DNA of 64,000 nucleotides from Sphingobacteriales bacterium 46-32. GTDB lineage: Bacteria; Bacteroidota; Bacteroidia; Chitinophagales; Chitinophagaceae. Positions 52,158 through 61,800 of this stretch are shown one piece after another. The stretch lies in NCBI GenBank assembly GCA_001898485.1, contig MKTY01000020.1:310001-374000 (forward strand). Reading direction: 5' to 3'. The notes under the pieces are model-generated. The model saw only the letters and a program-made list of their open reading frames with translations, was not told where the DNA came from and made no database searches. The stretch's first letter is position 1; each line of letters starts with the position of its first letter. Position numbers and translations under genes: made by a program.

Positions 52158-53231
52158 ATGCATAACTTCAATGCAGGCCCTTCTATCCTGCCCCGCGAAG
52201 TATTTGAAGAAGCCAGCCAGGCTATTCTTGACTTTAACGGCACCGGCCTCTCGATCCTGGAGATCGGCCATCGTACGCCTCTGTTTGAAGGAGTTCTGAA
52301 CGAAGCAGTATCGCTGGTAAAGGAACTGATGCAACTCGATGAGCAGCATGAAGTGCTGTTTCTCCACGGTGGCGCCTCCACACAGTTTATGCAGGTACCC
52401 ATGAACCTGCTCAATGAAAATGAAATGGCCGCCTATACCGATACAGATGTATGGGGTACAAAAGCTATTAAGGAAGCCAAACTGTTTGGCCACGTCGAAG
52501 TAGTATGCAGTTCAAAAGATAAAAACTATACGTACCTGCCCAAAGGCTTTCACGTACCTGCTACCGCACGTTATCTCCATATTACTACCAACAACACGAT
52601 CTATGGTACGCAATGGCAGGATCTGGATGCGTTTTATCAGTACAAAGTACCCCTGGTGGCCGATATGAGCAGCGATATCCTGAGCCGCAGCATTGATTTC
52701 AACCGTTTCGACCTGATTTATGCAGGTGCACAAAAAAATGTGGGGGCCGCCGGCGTAAACCTGGTGGTGGTGAACAAAGACATCCTGGGCAAAACCACCC
52801 GCGCCATTCCCACTATGATGGACTATCGCAATCATATTGCCAACGGATCCATGCTCAACACTCCCCCCGTATTTGCCATTTATATCTGTATGCTTACACT
52901 GCGGTGGCTGCACCGCCAGGGCGGAGTAAAGGTGATTGAACAAAAAAATCAGGCAAAAGCCGACCTGTTCTATAATACACTCGATCAGCTGCCACTGTTT
53001 CGTGGTACGGTAGCAAAAGAAGACCGCAGCCGTATGAATGGCGTATTTGTGATCGACAACCCCGAACTCGAGAAAGAATTTGGCGAACGCTGCAAGCAGG
53101 AAGGCCTGTATGGCGTAAAAGGACACCGCAGTGTGGGCGGATTTCGTATTTCGATGTACAACGCATTGCCGATCGAAAGCGTCATTACACTCACCGATCT
53201 CATGAAGGATTTTGCACAGCAAAAAGGATAA
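52158..53231 (+). CDS. serC: Phosphoserine aminotransferase
   Basis: 357 residues from ATG 52158 (MHNFNAGPSILPREV); a GTG at 52134 would add eight residues. It is a PLP enzyme of serine (and pyridoxal) synthesis that transaminates 3-phosphohydroxypyruvate. The active-site lysine is Lys193 in YAGAQKNVGAAG, the phosphate-binding HGGAS lies at 70-74, and ADMSSDILSR binds the cofactor. The DUF1015 gene follows at 45 nt. serA, often between the two in this phylum, is missing here. Confidence 0.96.
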   Translation: MHNFNAGPSILPREVFEEASQAILDFNGTGLSILEIGHRTPLFEGVLNEAVSLVKELMQLDEQHEVLFLHGGASTQFMQVPMNLLNENEMAAYTDTDVWGTKAIKEAKLFGHVEVVCSSKDKNYTYLPKGFHVPATARYLHITTNNTIYGTQWQDLDAFYQYKVPLVADMSSDILSRSIDFNRFDLIYAGAQKNVGAAGVNLVVVNKDILGKTTRAIPTMMDYRNHIANGSMLNTPPVFAIYICMLTLRWLHRQGGVKVIEQKNQAKADLFYNTLDQLPLFRGTVAKEDRSRMNGVFVIDNPELEKEFGERCKQEGLYGVKGHRSVGGFRISMYNALPIESVITLTDLMKDFAQQKG

Positions 53232-53275
53232 CCCGTTTTTTTACAAAAAAGGATAAAAGAGTCAATAACCAACTG

Positions 53276-54496
53276 ATGGCAAATATTAAACCTTTCAGAG
53301 CCCTTAGACCCCAGCAAAATGTAGCTGCACAGGTAGCTTCGCGCCCCTATGATGTACTTAACAGTGAAGAAGCCCGCACCGAAGCTGCCGGTAATCCACT
53401 TTCTTTTCTGCATATCACCAAAGCAGAAATCGATCTGCCCGCCGATACCGATATCCACAGCCAGGCCGTATACGATCAGGCCAAAACAAATCTCAATGAC
53501 TTTCGCAACAACGGCACCCTCATACAGGAAGAAGTGCCCTGTTACTATATCTATCGCCTCATCATGAATGGCCGCAGCCAGACCGGCCTTGTATGCGTAT
53601 CATCTGTTGACGACTACTTTAATGATGTGATCAAAAAGCATGAGTTTACCCGGCCCGAAAAAGAAAAAGACCGGATTGACCATATGCAAACCATCCGCGC
53701 ACAAACAGGTAATGTATTTCTGGCTTATAACAATGTGAGCGAACTGGATGAGCTGGTCAACAACTGGAAATCAACCCATGCTCCTCTTTATGATTTTACT
53801 GCCGCCGATGGCATACAGCATACGGTGTGGGCGGTAGCTGATGAAACTGCCGTAAACCGCATTACAACCCTTTTTGCACAGCAGGTGCCAGCCACTTATA
53901 TTGCCGATGGGCACCATCGTGCTGCTTCTGCTGCCAAAGTAAGCAAGGCCCTCCCCGATAGTGCCGATGCCCGTTATTTCCTGACCACTATTTTCCCGGC
54001 CAGTGAGCTGGCTATTATGGACTACAACCGCGTGGTAAAAGATCTCGATGGCAAAGACAGCGATGACTTCATCAGCGCCCTGCAGGATGATTTTATGATC
54101 ACACAAAGCCCCGAACCGGTAAAACCCGGTCAACTGCACGAGTTTGGCATGTATCTGGATAAACAGTGGTATATCCTCACCGCCCGCAAAGACACGTATA
54201 CAGAAGACCCTATCGGTGTACTGGACGTGACCATTCTTTCAAACAATGTGCTGGATAAACTGCTCGGCATAAAAGATCAGCGTACCGATAAACGGATCGA
54301 CTTTGTAGGTGGTATACGCGGTCTCGGTGAGCTGGAGAAAAGAGTAAACAGTGGCGAAATGAGAGTGGCATTCAGCCTGTATCCTGTAACTATTCAGCAA
54401 TTGTTTGACATTGCAGATAGCGGACAGGTGATGCCGCCTAAAAGCACCTGGTTTGAGCCCAAACTGCGCGATGGGTTGCTGACCCATCTGATCTGA
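53276..54496 (+). CDS. DUF1015 family protein
   Basis: 406 residues, cytoplasmic. It opens IKPFRALRPQQNVAAQVASR and PYDVL, the family signature. A middle block YIADGHHRAASAAKVSK and the C-terminal KVRIDFVGGIRGLGELEKRV-like segment are also characteristic. DUF1015 genes follow serine-synthesis genes in many bacteria, but the biochemical role is not known. The next gene is 77 bp away, beyond a hairpin. Confidence 0.9.
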   Translation: MANIKPFRALRPQQNVAAQVASRPYDVLNSEEARTEAAGNPLSFLHITKAEIDLPADTDIHSQAVYDQAKTNLNDFRNNGTLIQEEVPCYYIYRLIMNGRSQTGLVCVSSVDDYFNDVIKKHEFTRPEKEKDRIDHMQTIRAQTGNVFLAYNNVSELDELVNNWKSTHAPLYDFTAADGIQHTVWAVADETAVNRITTLFAQQVPATYIADGHHRAASAAKVSKALPDSADARYFLTTIFPASELAIMDYNRVVKDLDGKDSDDFISALQDDFMITQSPEPVKPGQLHEFGMYLDKQWYILTARKDTYTEDPIGVLDVTILSNNVLDKLLGIKDQRTDKRIDFVGGIRGLGELEKRVNSGEMRVAFSLYPVTIQQLFDIADSGQVMPPKSTWFEPKLRDGLLTHLI

Positions 54497-54523
54497 TCGG
54501 GCAAAGGCTCAAATAAATGTTAT

Positions 54524-54548
54524 AAAAAAACGGCCCGGAAGCCGGGCT
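54524..54548 (-). terminator. Hairpin with T-run on the minus strand, after DUF1015
   Basis: GCCCGG (54533-54538) and CCGGGC (54542-54547) flank a 3-nt loop, with an A-run on the left. The T-run is on the minus side although both neighbours are on +. It probably acts as a simple hairpin end for DUF1015, or blocks antisense reading. Confidence 0.5.
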
Positions 54549-54573
54549 GAGTTGATCTCATTAATTTGCGACC

Positions 54574-55590
54574 ATGAAAAAATATGCACTTCTTTTCATT
54601 GCAGGACTTACTGCGCTGGCCAGCCTGGCGCAGGGAGATGACCCAAAAACCCTGCACGAAACAGCCAAATCATTCATGCGGTCAGGCGATTTTGACAATG
54701 CCGTAGTTGTACTCAAACGGGCACTGAACCAGGATAAAAACAACCTGGAGATGCAAAAAGACCTCGTGATGAGCTACTATCTCAAACGCGATTATGTACG
54801 CGCACTGGAAGGCGTAAAGGTATTGGTAGACCGCGATGATGCCGATGAGGTTACTTTTCAGATTGCCGGCAACGTTTACAAAGCACTCGAAGAAGTAAAG
54901 GATTGTGAGAAGATGTATAAGAAAGCGCTGAAAAAATTTCCTAAAAGTGGACCGCTCTACAGCGAGTATGGCGAGCTGCTGTGGGCCGGTAAAAACTTCT
55001 CGGCTATCGATCAGTGGGAAAAAGGCATACAGGCAGATCCCGCCTACGGCGGCAACTACTACAACGCTGCTCTTTATTATTTCTTTACCAAAGACAAGGT
55101 TTGGAGTGTGATTTACGGAGAGATTTATGTGAATATGGAAAGCCTTTCGGAACGCGGATCCGCCATGAAGGGTTTGCTGCTACAGGCCTATAAAGAGAAA
55201 CTGTTTGCAGAAGCAGACCTGATGAAAGGTGAGGAAAAAAATAAAAGTGAATTTGCCAAAGCCTTCCTTGAAACCATGAGCCGGCAAAGCGGAGTTGCCA
55301 ACAAAGGCCTTACCATTGAAACACTCACCCAGATCCGCACCCGTTTTATCCTTGACTGGGACGCCAAATATGCGGCTAAATACCCTTTCCGCCTGTTTGA
55401 CTACCAGCGTCAGCTGCTGCAGAATGGAATGTTTGAAGCATATAACCAGTGGCTGTTTGGCCCTTCCAACGACCTGGCCGCCTACGACAACTGGACAAAA
55501 ACGCATGCAGAACAATTTGAAGCGCTTGATAAATTTCAACGCAACCGGGTATTCAGGATGCCACCCGGCCAGTATTATAAAGTCAACTGA
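54574..55590 (+). CDS. Secreted TPR-repeat protein of unknown function
   Basis: 338 residues. A signal peptide (YALLFIAGLTALASLAQ) is followed by four or five TPR units over about 25-190, for example TAKSFMRSGDFDNAVVVLKR and CEKMYKKALKKFPKSGPLYS. The helical C-terminal half (about 200-330) is of no named type. TPR proteins in the periplasm usually scaffold envelope complexes. It ends in a clear terminator. Confidence 0.85.
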   Translation: MKKYALLFIAGLTALASLAQGDDPKTLHETAKSFMRSGDFDNAVVVLKRALNQDKNNLEMQKDLVMSYYLKRDYVRALEGVKVLVDRDDADEVTFQIAGNVYKALEEVKDCEKMYKKALKKFPKSGPLYSEYGELLWAGKNFSAIDQWEKGIQADPAYGGNYYNAALYYFFTKDKVWSVIYGEIYVNMESLSERGSAMKGLLLQAYKEKLFAEADLMKGEEKNKSEFAKAFLETMSRQSGVANKGLTIETLTQIRTRFILDWDAKYAAKYPFRLFDYQRQLLQNGMFEAYNQWLFGPSNDLAAYDNWTKTHAEQFEALDKFQRNRVFRMPPGQYYKVN

Positions 55591-55606
55591 TTTTTCTATA
55601 CCTGCC

Positions 55607-55641
55607 AAAGCCCTGCCGACCTACTCAGCAGGGCTTTTTTA
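55607..55641 (+). terminator. Terminator of the TPR gene
   Basis: AAAGCCCTGC (55607-55616) pairs with GCAGGGCTTT (55628-55637), then a T-run. Confidence 0.9.
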
Positions 55642-55727
55642 TATATCCATTTTTACCTAATTTGTCCGACCATTAGCCATTATCGATTTTCCGTTTCAGC
55701 TGCCTCTTATTTACTAATAACGATTGT

Positions 55728-57512
55728 ATGATGACTGAACCCCGCAGATTATTTGATTGCATCAACTGGCACCTCGAAAGGCAACCCCTCGATGTAATGC
55801 TCGCCGGCAAAGAAGGCGGTCAATGGAAAAAATACAGCACAAAACAGGTTGCTGCCATTGTAAACGAACTGAGTGCCGGCCTGCTGGCACTGGGCATCGG
55901 ACCCCACGATATGACCGTGGAAGGCCGCGATAAAGTAGCCATCCTCTGCAAAAACAGGCCCGAATGGCTGATGGTAGACCTGGCAGTACAGCAGATTGGC
56001 GCCATCCTCACCCCGGTATACCCAACGATCAATGTCAACGAACTGGAGTTTATCCTGCACGATGCACAGGTAAAAGTTGTTTTTGTCAACGACGAAGAGC
56101 TTTATCACAAAGTATTAAGCCTGCGCGATAAAGTACCCAGCCTGCAGCACATCTTCACCTTCGAACATGTGGCCAATGCCCGGCACTGGAAAGAAGTACA
56201 GGCCCTCAGCACTGCCGCTCACCTGGCAGAAATAAAAAATCTATCCGATAAAGTACGCTACGAAGATGTAGCTACCATATTGTATACCTCCGGCACCACC
56301 GGCACACCCAAGGGAGTAATGCTCACCCATAGCAATATACTGTCGAATGTGGTGGCCTGCCTGCCCTGCTTTCCTCCGGGCGACAACCAGACCGCATTAA
56401 GCTTTCTGCCCCTCAATCATATTTTCGAAAAAATGGTAAGTTACCTTTACCTCTTCAAAGGCACTTCCATTTATTATGCCGAAAGCCTGGATACAATTGG
56501 CGACAATCTCAAAGAGGTGCAGCCGGAAATGTTTACCACCGTGCCGCGACTGCTCGAAAAAGTATATGACCGCATCATGCAGAAAGGCGCCGAGCTTACC
56601 GGCATCAAGAAAAAACTTTTTTTCTGGGCGCATGGCCTGGCCGAGCGGTATGAGATCAACCGCAACCAGGGCTTCTGGTACAACCTGCAACTGGGCATTG
56701 CCAATAAGCTAATCTTTAGCAAATGGCGTGAGGGGCTTGGCAATCGCGTACGCTGCATTGTGACCGGTGGCGCAGCCTGCCAGGTACGCCTGATCCGTAT
56801 CTTTACCGCTGCCCGCATTGTAATTATGGAAGGCTATGGTCTTACCGAAACATCTCCCGTTATTGCCGTAAACCGTTTCCAGGAACCCGACCGGAAGTTT
56901 GGAACCGTGGGTCCGCTTATTGACACTGTAGAAGTAAAGATTGCCGAAGACGGAGAGATACTCAGCAAAGGCCCCCATATCATGCTGGGTTATTATAAAC
57001 GCCCCGACCTCACCCAGGAAGCCATCACCGATGGATGGTTTCATACCGGCGATATCGGCACCATGGTAGAAGGCCGCTTCCTGAAGATAACCGACCGCAA
57101 AAAAGAACTCTTCAAAACCAGTGGCGGTAAATATGTAGCACCGTTGCCGGTAGAAAATAAACTCAAAGAATCACCCTATATCGAGCAGGTAATGATTGTG
57201 GGGCCCGAACGCAAATTTGTAGGCGCCCTGATTATTCCATCCTTCCCCAACCTGCGCGACTGGGCTCGCCAAAATCAGGTACCCGATGGCAGCAATGAAG
57301 AACTGATCCGCAACCCGCAAGTCATCAGTTTCTACAAAGACCTGGTTGAAAGTTTCAACAAATATTTCAATCACGTGGAGCAGATCAAAAAATTTGAACT
57401 GCTGCCCAATGAGTGGAGCATCGATACCGGCGAACTCACACCCAAGCTCTCTATGAAAAGAAAAGTAATCACGGAAAAATATAAAGATGCGATTGAGCGC
57501 ATCTATGAGTGA
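55728..57512 (+). CDS. Long-chain acyl-CoA synthetase (AMP-forming)
   Basis: 594 residues. The AMP-binding signature YTSGTTGTPKGVMLTHSNI, YGLTETSPVIAVN, and DGWFHTGDIGTMVEGRFLKITDRKKELFKTSGGKYVAP are intact. The C-terminal KRKVITEKYKDAIERIYE contains a Lys near the adenylation site. The length and FPPGDNQTALSFLPLNHIFE block fit the long-chain fatty acid ligase subgroup rather than Acs. It would activate fatty acids to acyl-CoA at the membrane. It stands alone, with repeat R9 downstream. Confidence 0.93.
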   Translation: MMTEPRRLFDCINWHLERQPLDVMLAGKEGGQWKKYSTKQVAAIVNELSAGLLALGIGPHDMTVEGRDKVAILCKNRPEWLMVDLAVQQIGAILTPVYPTINVNELEFILHDAQVKVVFVNDEELYHKVLSLRDKVPSLQHIFTFEHVANARHWKEVQALSTAAHLAEIKNLSDKVRYEDVATILYTSGTTGTPKGVMLTHSNILSNVVACLPCFPPGDNQTALSFLPLNHIFEKMVSYLYLFKGTSIYYAESLDTIGDNLKEVQPEMFTTVPRLLEKVYDRIMQKGAELTGIKKKLFFWAHGLAERYEINRNQGFWYNLQLGIANKLIFSKWREGLGNRVRCIVTGGAACQVRLIRIFTAARIVIMEGYGLTETSPVIAVNRFQEPDRKFGTVGPLIDTVEVKIAEDGEILSKGPHIMLGYYKRPDLTQEAITDGWFHTGDIGTMVEGRFLKITDRKKELFKTSGGKYVAPLPVENKLKESPYIEQVMIVGPERKFVGALIIPSFPNLRDWARQNQVPDGSNEELIRNPQVISFYKDLVESFNKYFNHVEQIKKFELLPNEWSIDTGELTPKLSMKRKVITEKYKDAIERIYE

Positions 57513-57522
57513 GAGAGAGCTC

Positions 57523-57556
57523 GAAGGTAAAGGGTAGAAGGCGGAGGGTAAAAGAA
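57523..57556. repeat. Modular repeat locus R9, left arm (A-module)
   Basis: Purine-rich 7-mer GAAGGTAAAGGGTAGAAGG units just after the acyl-CoA ligase stop. Their complement is at 57702-57742, on the other side of a 32-bp palindrome. Confidence 0.85.
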
Positions 57557-57559
57557 AAT

Positions 57560-57591
57560 AGCGAAGGGGCTGCAATTGCAGCCCCTTCGCT
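57560..57591. terminator. Perfect 32-bp palindrome between the ligase and exuT genes, probable terminator
   Basis: The left half gcgaaggggctgcaa is followed directly by its exact complement ttgcagccccttcgc, and one further A/T pair extends it. The A-rich left and T-containing right flanks would let it work in both directions. Confidence 0.8.
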
Positions 57592-57701
57592 TAATTACGA
57601 TTTTACATCCGAATATCTCTCATTAATGTTCAGGATACCTGATCAGTCTTTTATTTCCTGCCCGACGAAGGCGCTGCGCGTTCCGATCGGCTTACTGATT
57701 C

Positions 57702-57779
57702 TTCACCTTTACCACCTACCTTTTACCCTTCACCTTCTACCTCATTTAAAACCTATAACTCAAAACTTACTACTTATAA
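57702..57779. repeat. Modular repeat locus R9, right arm (A and B modules, complementary orientation)
   Basis: Pyrimidine-rich A units (57702-57742) are followed by 7-mer AAACTTAC/TACTTATAAG B units (57745-57779). The TAA stop of exuT (57776-57774) lies inside the last B unit. Confidence 0.85.
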
Positions 57780-59222
57780 GTCCGTAATCGGCTTATACTT
57801 TGGTACGAGCGATTTCATGATGACCCAGCCAATCAGGTAGGCTATGGAGCATACAGTAAAGATGATAAAATAACCCGATTCAATTCCTTCGAAGCCGAAT
57901 ACTTTCATATTGGTGTTCTTCGCGTGATCAAATAAAACACCCGAGCTTTTATTGATAATATAAGAGCCCACTCCTCCAGCCATTCCTCCAATACCAGTGA
58001 TGGTGGCAATAGCAGATTTAGGAAACATATCACCCACCGTTGAAAATATATTGGCCGACCATGCCTGATGTGCAGCTCCGGCTATACCAATGATGATTAC
58101 AGGAATCCATACTGAGATACTTCCTAGAGGTTGTGCAAATAAGGTTAATAGTGGGAAGAAAGCAAAAATCAACATCGCACGCATGCGTCCGGCATAGGGA
58201 TTCATGCCTTTTTTATCTACGAAGAAAGTAGGTAGCCAGCCTCCAACAATCGACAAAAGCGTAATCAGGTATAAAACAAAAATTTGTGGAGCACTTTCTT
58301 TGGCTGAAAGCCCGTATACAGAGCTTAAGTAAGCGGGCGTCCAAAAAAGAAAGAACCACCATACACCGTCCGTCATAAATTTCCCAACTGCAAATGCCCA
58401 GGTCTGCCTGTATTTAAAAGCTTGCCGAAAAGGCATTTTTCTTGCCTGGATCTTCTTGCCAGAAACAGCATCGTTTACCTGGTAATCCTGTTGAATATAG
58501 GCCAGCTCAGCAGCATTGATACGCGGGTGCTCTTCTGGCTTCCGATACATGACTAGCCAAAAACCCAGCCAGACAAAACCCAATCCTCCTATTACTATAA
58601 AAGCCATCTCCCATCCCCATTCTTTCGCAATAAATGGAATAGTTAGTGGCGCTGCCAATGCGCCAACTGTAGCCCCCGCATTAAAAATACTGGTCGCAAA
58701 GCCGCGGTCCTTTTTAGGAAAGAATTCGGCAGTGGCTTTAATGGCAGCTGGAAAATTCCCCGCTTCCCCAATAGCCAGAATAATACGCGCAATGATAAAA
58801 AGTGTCACACTAGTAGAAGCGACCAACGCTACATTGCCCACCGTTTTGATCTCTTCAGCTGCACCAGTAAACCCAACCAGCCATTTGCCTGTCAATAGAC
58901 CAGAAGTAGCAATACCGGCAAATGCATGCAGACAAGCACCTATCGACCATATCACAATGGCCCAGGTAAACCCTCTTTTGGTGTCTAACCAATCTACAAA
59001 CCGTCCAGCAAACAACATCGAAATAGCGTAAACGATGGAAAAAATAGCCGTAATATCTCCGTAATCACTGTTTGTCCAGTGAAACTCCGGCACTATCTCA
59101 TCGGTCCAGGTCAGAGAAAGAACCTGGCGATCGAGATAGTTAATAGTTGTTGCAAAAAACAATAGAGAACAGATGACCCAGCGATAACTGGTCATTCGGC
59201 TATTGCCGTTGGTTGAAAGCAT
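57774..59222 (-). CDS. exuT: MFS hexuronate transporter, ExuT-like
   Basis: 482 residues with about 12 membrane helices. ATTINYLDRQVLSLTWTDEI is the usual start of the ExuT/DgoT anion:cation symporter branch, and ILAIGEAGNFPAAIKATAEFF the matching loop-4 signature. It is the last gene of an operon of hexuronate catabolic enzymes, so uptake of glucuronate, galacturonate or an unsaturated product is likely. Its stop codon is within the neighbouring repeat. Confidence 0.92.
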   Translation of the reverse strand: MLSTNGNSRMTSYRWVICSLLFFATTINYLDRQVLSLTWTDEIVPEFHWTNSDYGDITAIFSIVYAISMLFAGRFVDWLDTKRGFTWAIVIWSIGACLHAFAGIATSGLLTGKWLVGFTGAAEEIKTVGNVALVASTSVTLFIIARIILAIGEAGNFPAAIKATAEFFPKKDRGFATSIFNAGATVGALAAPLTIPFIAKEWGWEMAFIVIGGLGFVWLGFWLVMYRKPEEHPRINAAELAYIQQDYQVNDAVSGKKIQARKMPFRQAFKYRQTWAFAVGKFMTDGVWWFFLFWTPAYLSSVYGLSAKESAPQIFVLYLITLLSIVGGWLPTFFVDKKGMNPYAGRMRAMLIFAFFPLLTLFAQPLGSISVWIPVIIIGIAGAAHQAWSANIFSTVGDMFPKSAIATITGIGGMAGGVGSYIINKSSGVLFDHAKNTNMKVFGFEGIESGYFIIFTVCSIAYLIGWVIMKSLVPKYKPITDL

Positions 59223-59228
59223 ATCGTT

Positions 59229-59897
59229 TTATTTATGGAGTGATCGCAAGATTTCCAGAGCCTCTTTCGTTTTACGTTCAATAGTATCAAAACCTTTGTC
59301 GTCCAGCAATTGCTTACTAATGAGCTTGCTACCAAGTCCTACGGCGCAAACACCAGCATCAAACCAGGATTTCAGATTATCACGGCTTACTTCTACCCCG
59401 CCGGTGGGCATAAAACTCATACCAGGAAAAAGTTCTTTTATCGCGCTTACAAATCCGAATCCCAGAACATTCCCTGGAAATAATTTAACAAATCTACATC
59501 CCGCACTTTCCGCCACATGAATCTCCGTAGGCGTCATACAGCCGGGTATCCACAATACTTTACGCAGGTAGGCTACATCACATACATCGTTATCAAATAC
59601 GGGGCTAACGAGAAAATCGGCACCTGCATCCAGAAAACGGTTAGCCTGATCTGCTGTGGTAATGGTGCCGGCTCCTATGATCAGGTCTGGCAGCTCCTGC
59701 AGCCGCAACTGATGCAGCTGCTTCAGGTTTTCGAGCGCCTGTGCGCCCCTGTTGGTGAATTCAACAACACGAATACCCGCCCCGTACAAGGCCCTTACCA
59801 CATCTGTGCATACTGCCGAATCCGCATGATAAAACAAAGGCAACAGCCCCTGCTCACTGATCTGCCGTATCAATTGCTGATTACTTTCCATATTCAT
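59229..59897 (-). CDS. eda: 2-dehydro-3-deoxyphosphogluconate (KDPG) aldolase
   Basis: 222 residues. The Schiff-base lysine is Lys138 in CRFVKLFPGNVLG, and Glu47 lies in RVVEFTNRG. The GAGTITTADQANRFLDAGADFLVSP block and FMPTGGVEVSRDNLKSWFDAG are typical. It cleaves KDPG to pyruvate and glyceraldehyde 3-phosphate. Six nt separate it from exuT and three from kdgK, so the genes are coupled. Confidence 0.94.
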   Translation of the reverse strand: MNMESNQQLIRQISEQGLLPLFYHADSAVCTDVVRALYGAGIRVVEFTNRGAQALENLKQLHQLRLQELPDLIIGAGTITTADQANRFLDAGADFLVSPVFDNDVCDVAYLRKVLWIPGCMTPTEIHVAESAGCRFVKLFPGNVLGFGFVSAIKELFPGMSFMPTGGVEVSRDNLKSWFDAGVCAVGLGSKLISKQLLDDKGFDTIERKTKEALEILRSLHK

Positions 59898-59900
59898 TTA

Positions 59901-60956
59901 TTAGGCCGAAGCCGTTTGCATTTCTGCTAATCGTTTTTCAATAGAAGCCACTGTCTGGCGTGTAGCATCACCTACCTCAAGCAACTTGCCCACAGCTGCA
60001 GCTGCGGCAAAGTTGATCAGGTGCTGGGGCAACAGTTGCTGCTGCATGCCATAAATAATTCCGCCCATGAAACAATCACCGCTTCCCACTTTATCCACTA
60101 CTTCACCGATCGGAAAGGTGACTGATCGCTTAAAGCGCCCTTCATCCTGGTAAACCGCCCAGTATGTATCCGCCAGCCGGAAGGTATAGGCCATTTGTTT
60201 TACCTGCGGAAACTTCAGTTTTACTTCCCGCATACTGTTCATGGCCGCATGTACCAGCTGCTCTTCTGTGAGCCCTGTACTTTCTTTAACAGGAGACGTT
60301 ACGCCCAATAAACTTTCGGCTGCCCAGCAATTACCCATTACTACATCGCAATGACTCACCAACCCGGGCATTACGTCTGTCGGGCTTACTCCGTATTGCC
60401 ATAGTTTGGCGCGATAATTAAGGTCAACTGAAATAGTCAACCCCATAGTGCGCGCGGCCTGCACTGCTTCGAGACAAACGGCCGCTACTTCTGCATTGAG
60501 CGCAGGGCTGATAGCGCTGAAGTGAAACCAGTTGCAATCTTTTAACACTTCTTTCCAGTCGATCATACCCGGCTTTAATCCGGCAAATGCGGAGTAAGCT
60601 CTATCATAAATAACGCCGGCATGTTTAAGATCGGCGCCTTGCGGTAAATAATAAGCTCCTATACGTTCACCACGCTTTATGATTGCGCTGGTATCAATTT
60701 TCTTTTGCTGTACTTCAGCTACAATTTCCTGACCCAGATAGTTGTCGGGCAAGGCGGTTACATATTTAACCGGCAATCCCCAGCCGGCCAGCGCAGTAGC
60801 TGCATTGAGCTCCGCACCGCCAATGTACACGGACATCGAAGTATCCTTTATCCATTTGCCTTCCAGCGCGGGCGAGTAGCGCAGCAGTAGTTCACCAAAG
60901 CAGCAAACTGTACCCGGCCTTACTCCATTATCAATATGTTGTTCTGTACTACTCAT
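59901..60956 (-). CDS. kdgK: 2-dehydro-3-deoxygluconokinase (PfkB family)
   Basis: 351 residues. The N-terminal TVCCFGELLLRYSPALEG and GGAELNAATALAGWG blocks, and the C-terminal anion-hole GSGDCFMGGIIYG, place it in the PfkB family. The operon context makes KDG kinase the best choice: it phosphorylates 2-keto-3-deoxygluconate to KDPG for the aldolase. Other PfkB sugar kinases look similar, so substrate rests on context. Confidence 0.88.
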   Translation of the reverse strand: MSSTEQHIDNGVRPGTVCCFGELLLRYSPALEGKWIKDTSMSVYIGGAELNAATALAGWGLPVKYVTALPDNYLGQEIVAEVQQKKIDTSAIIKRGERIGAYYLPQGADLKHAGVIYDRAYSAFAGLKPGMIDWKEVLKDCNWFHFSAISPALNAEVAAVCLEAVQAARTMGLTISVDLNYRAKLWQYGVSPTDVMPGLVSHCDVVMGNCWAAESLLGVTSPVKESTGLTEEQLVHAAMNSMREVKLKFPQVKQMAYTFRLADTYWAVYQDEGRFKRSVTFPIGEVVDKVGSGDCFMGGIIYGMQQQLLPQHLINFAAAAAVGKLLEVGDATRQTVASIEKRLAEMQTASA

Positions 60957-60965
60957 TGCTATTAT

Positions 60966-61796
60966 CTATAGAAGCGTGGCTACAGGAGCCGGATCCATAT
61001 CGGTAAATGTTTTGTTTTCGCCTGCCATACCCCAGATAAAGCCATAGTTGGCTGTACCACATCCGAAGTGTACACTCCAGGGTGGAGAAATCACAGCATC
61101 ATGATTGGCCATAGTGATATGGCGTGTCTGCTGCGGCTCTCCCATAAAATGGAACACCCGATGGTCAGGATGTACATCAAAATAAAAATACACCTCCATT
61201 CGGCGGGTATGTGTATGCGGCGGCACAGAATTCCATACACTGCCAGCTTCGAGAATGGTCAATCCCATCACCAGCTGGCAGCTCTGCAGGCCATCGGCAT
61301 GAATATATTTATAGATCGTACGTTTATTGGATGTAGAAATATCACCCAGCGATACGGGCGATGCTTGTTCTTTGCTGCAGGCTTTTGTCGGATAGCTTTG
61401 ATGCGCAGGGGCCGAAAGCAGGTAAAATACAGCCGGAGCAGCAGCATCTTTACTCACAAAATTTACTGCGCGCGTACCCTTCCCTACATATACAGCATCG
61501 AGTTTGTTTAATTCGTAGCTCACGCCATCAGCCTCCACAATACCAGCACCACCTACATTGATTACACCCAACTCGCGGCGTTCCAGGAAGTAATCGGCAC
61601 GCAGCTCAGGATGATTGGGCAGTTCAACAGCTGCCGTACCGGGCTGCACACCGCCAATGATCATGCGGTCATAATGCGAATAGGTAAGCCGCACTTCACC
61701 CTGACCAATAAGTCCCTGAATTAAAAAATGTTCCCGCAACTGCTCTGTTGTCATTCCCTTCACTTCAGAAGGACTGTTACCAAATCGAATATTCAT
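60966..61796 (-). CDS. kduI: 5-dehydro-4-deoxy-D-glucuronate isomerase
   Basis: 276 residues, cupin fold. The zinc site is PPHTHTRRMEVYFYF (His194, His196, Glu201) with a further His near 240, equivalent in spacing to E. coli KduI. It converts 5-keto-4-deoxyuronate to 3-deoxy-D-glycero-2,5-hexodiulosonate in breakdown of pectin- or glycosaminoglycan-derived unsaturated uronates. A repeat-filled gap of 164 bp separates it from kduD upstream. Confidence 0.95.
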   Translation of the reverse strand: MNIRFGNSPSEVKGMTTEQLREHFLIQGLIGQGEVRLTYSHYDRMIIGGVQPGTAAVELPNHPELRADYFLERRELGVINVGGAGIVEADGVSYELNKLDAVYVGKGTRAVNFVSKDAAAPAVFYLLSAPAHQSYPTKACSKEQASPVSLGDISTSNKRTIYKYIHADGLQSCQLVMGLTILEAGSVWNSVPPHTHTRRMEVYFYFDVHPDHRVFHFMGEPQQTRHITMANHDAVISPPWSVHFGCGTANYGFIWGMAGENKTFTDMDPAPVATLL

Positions 61797-61800
61797 GAAT

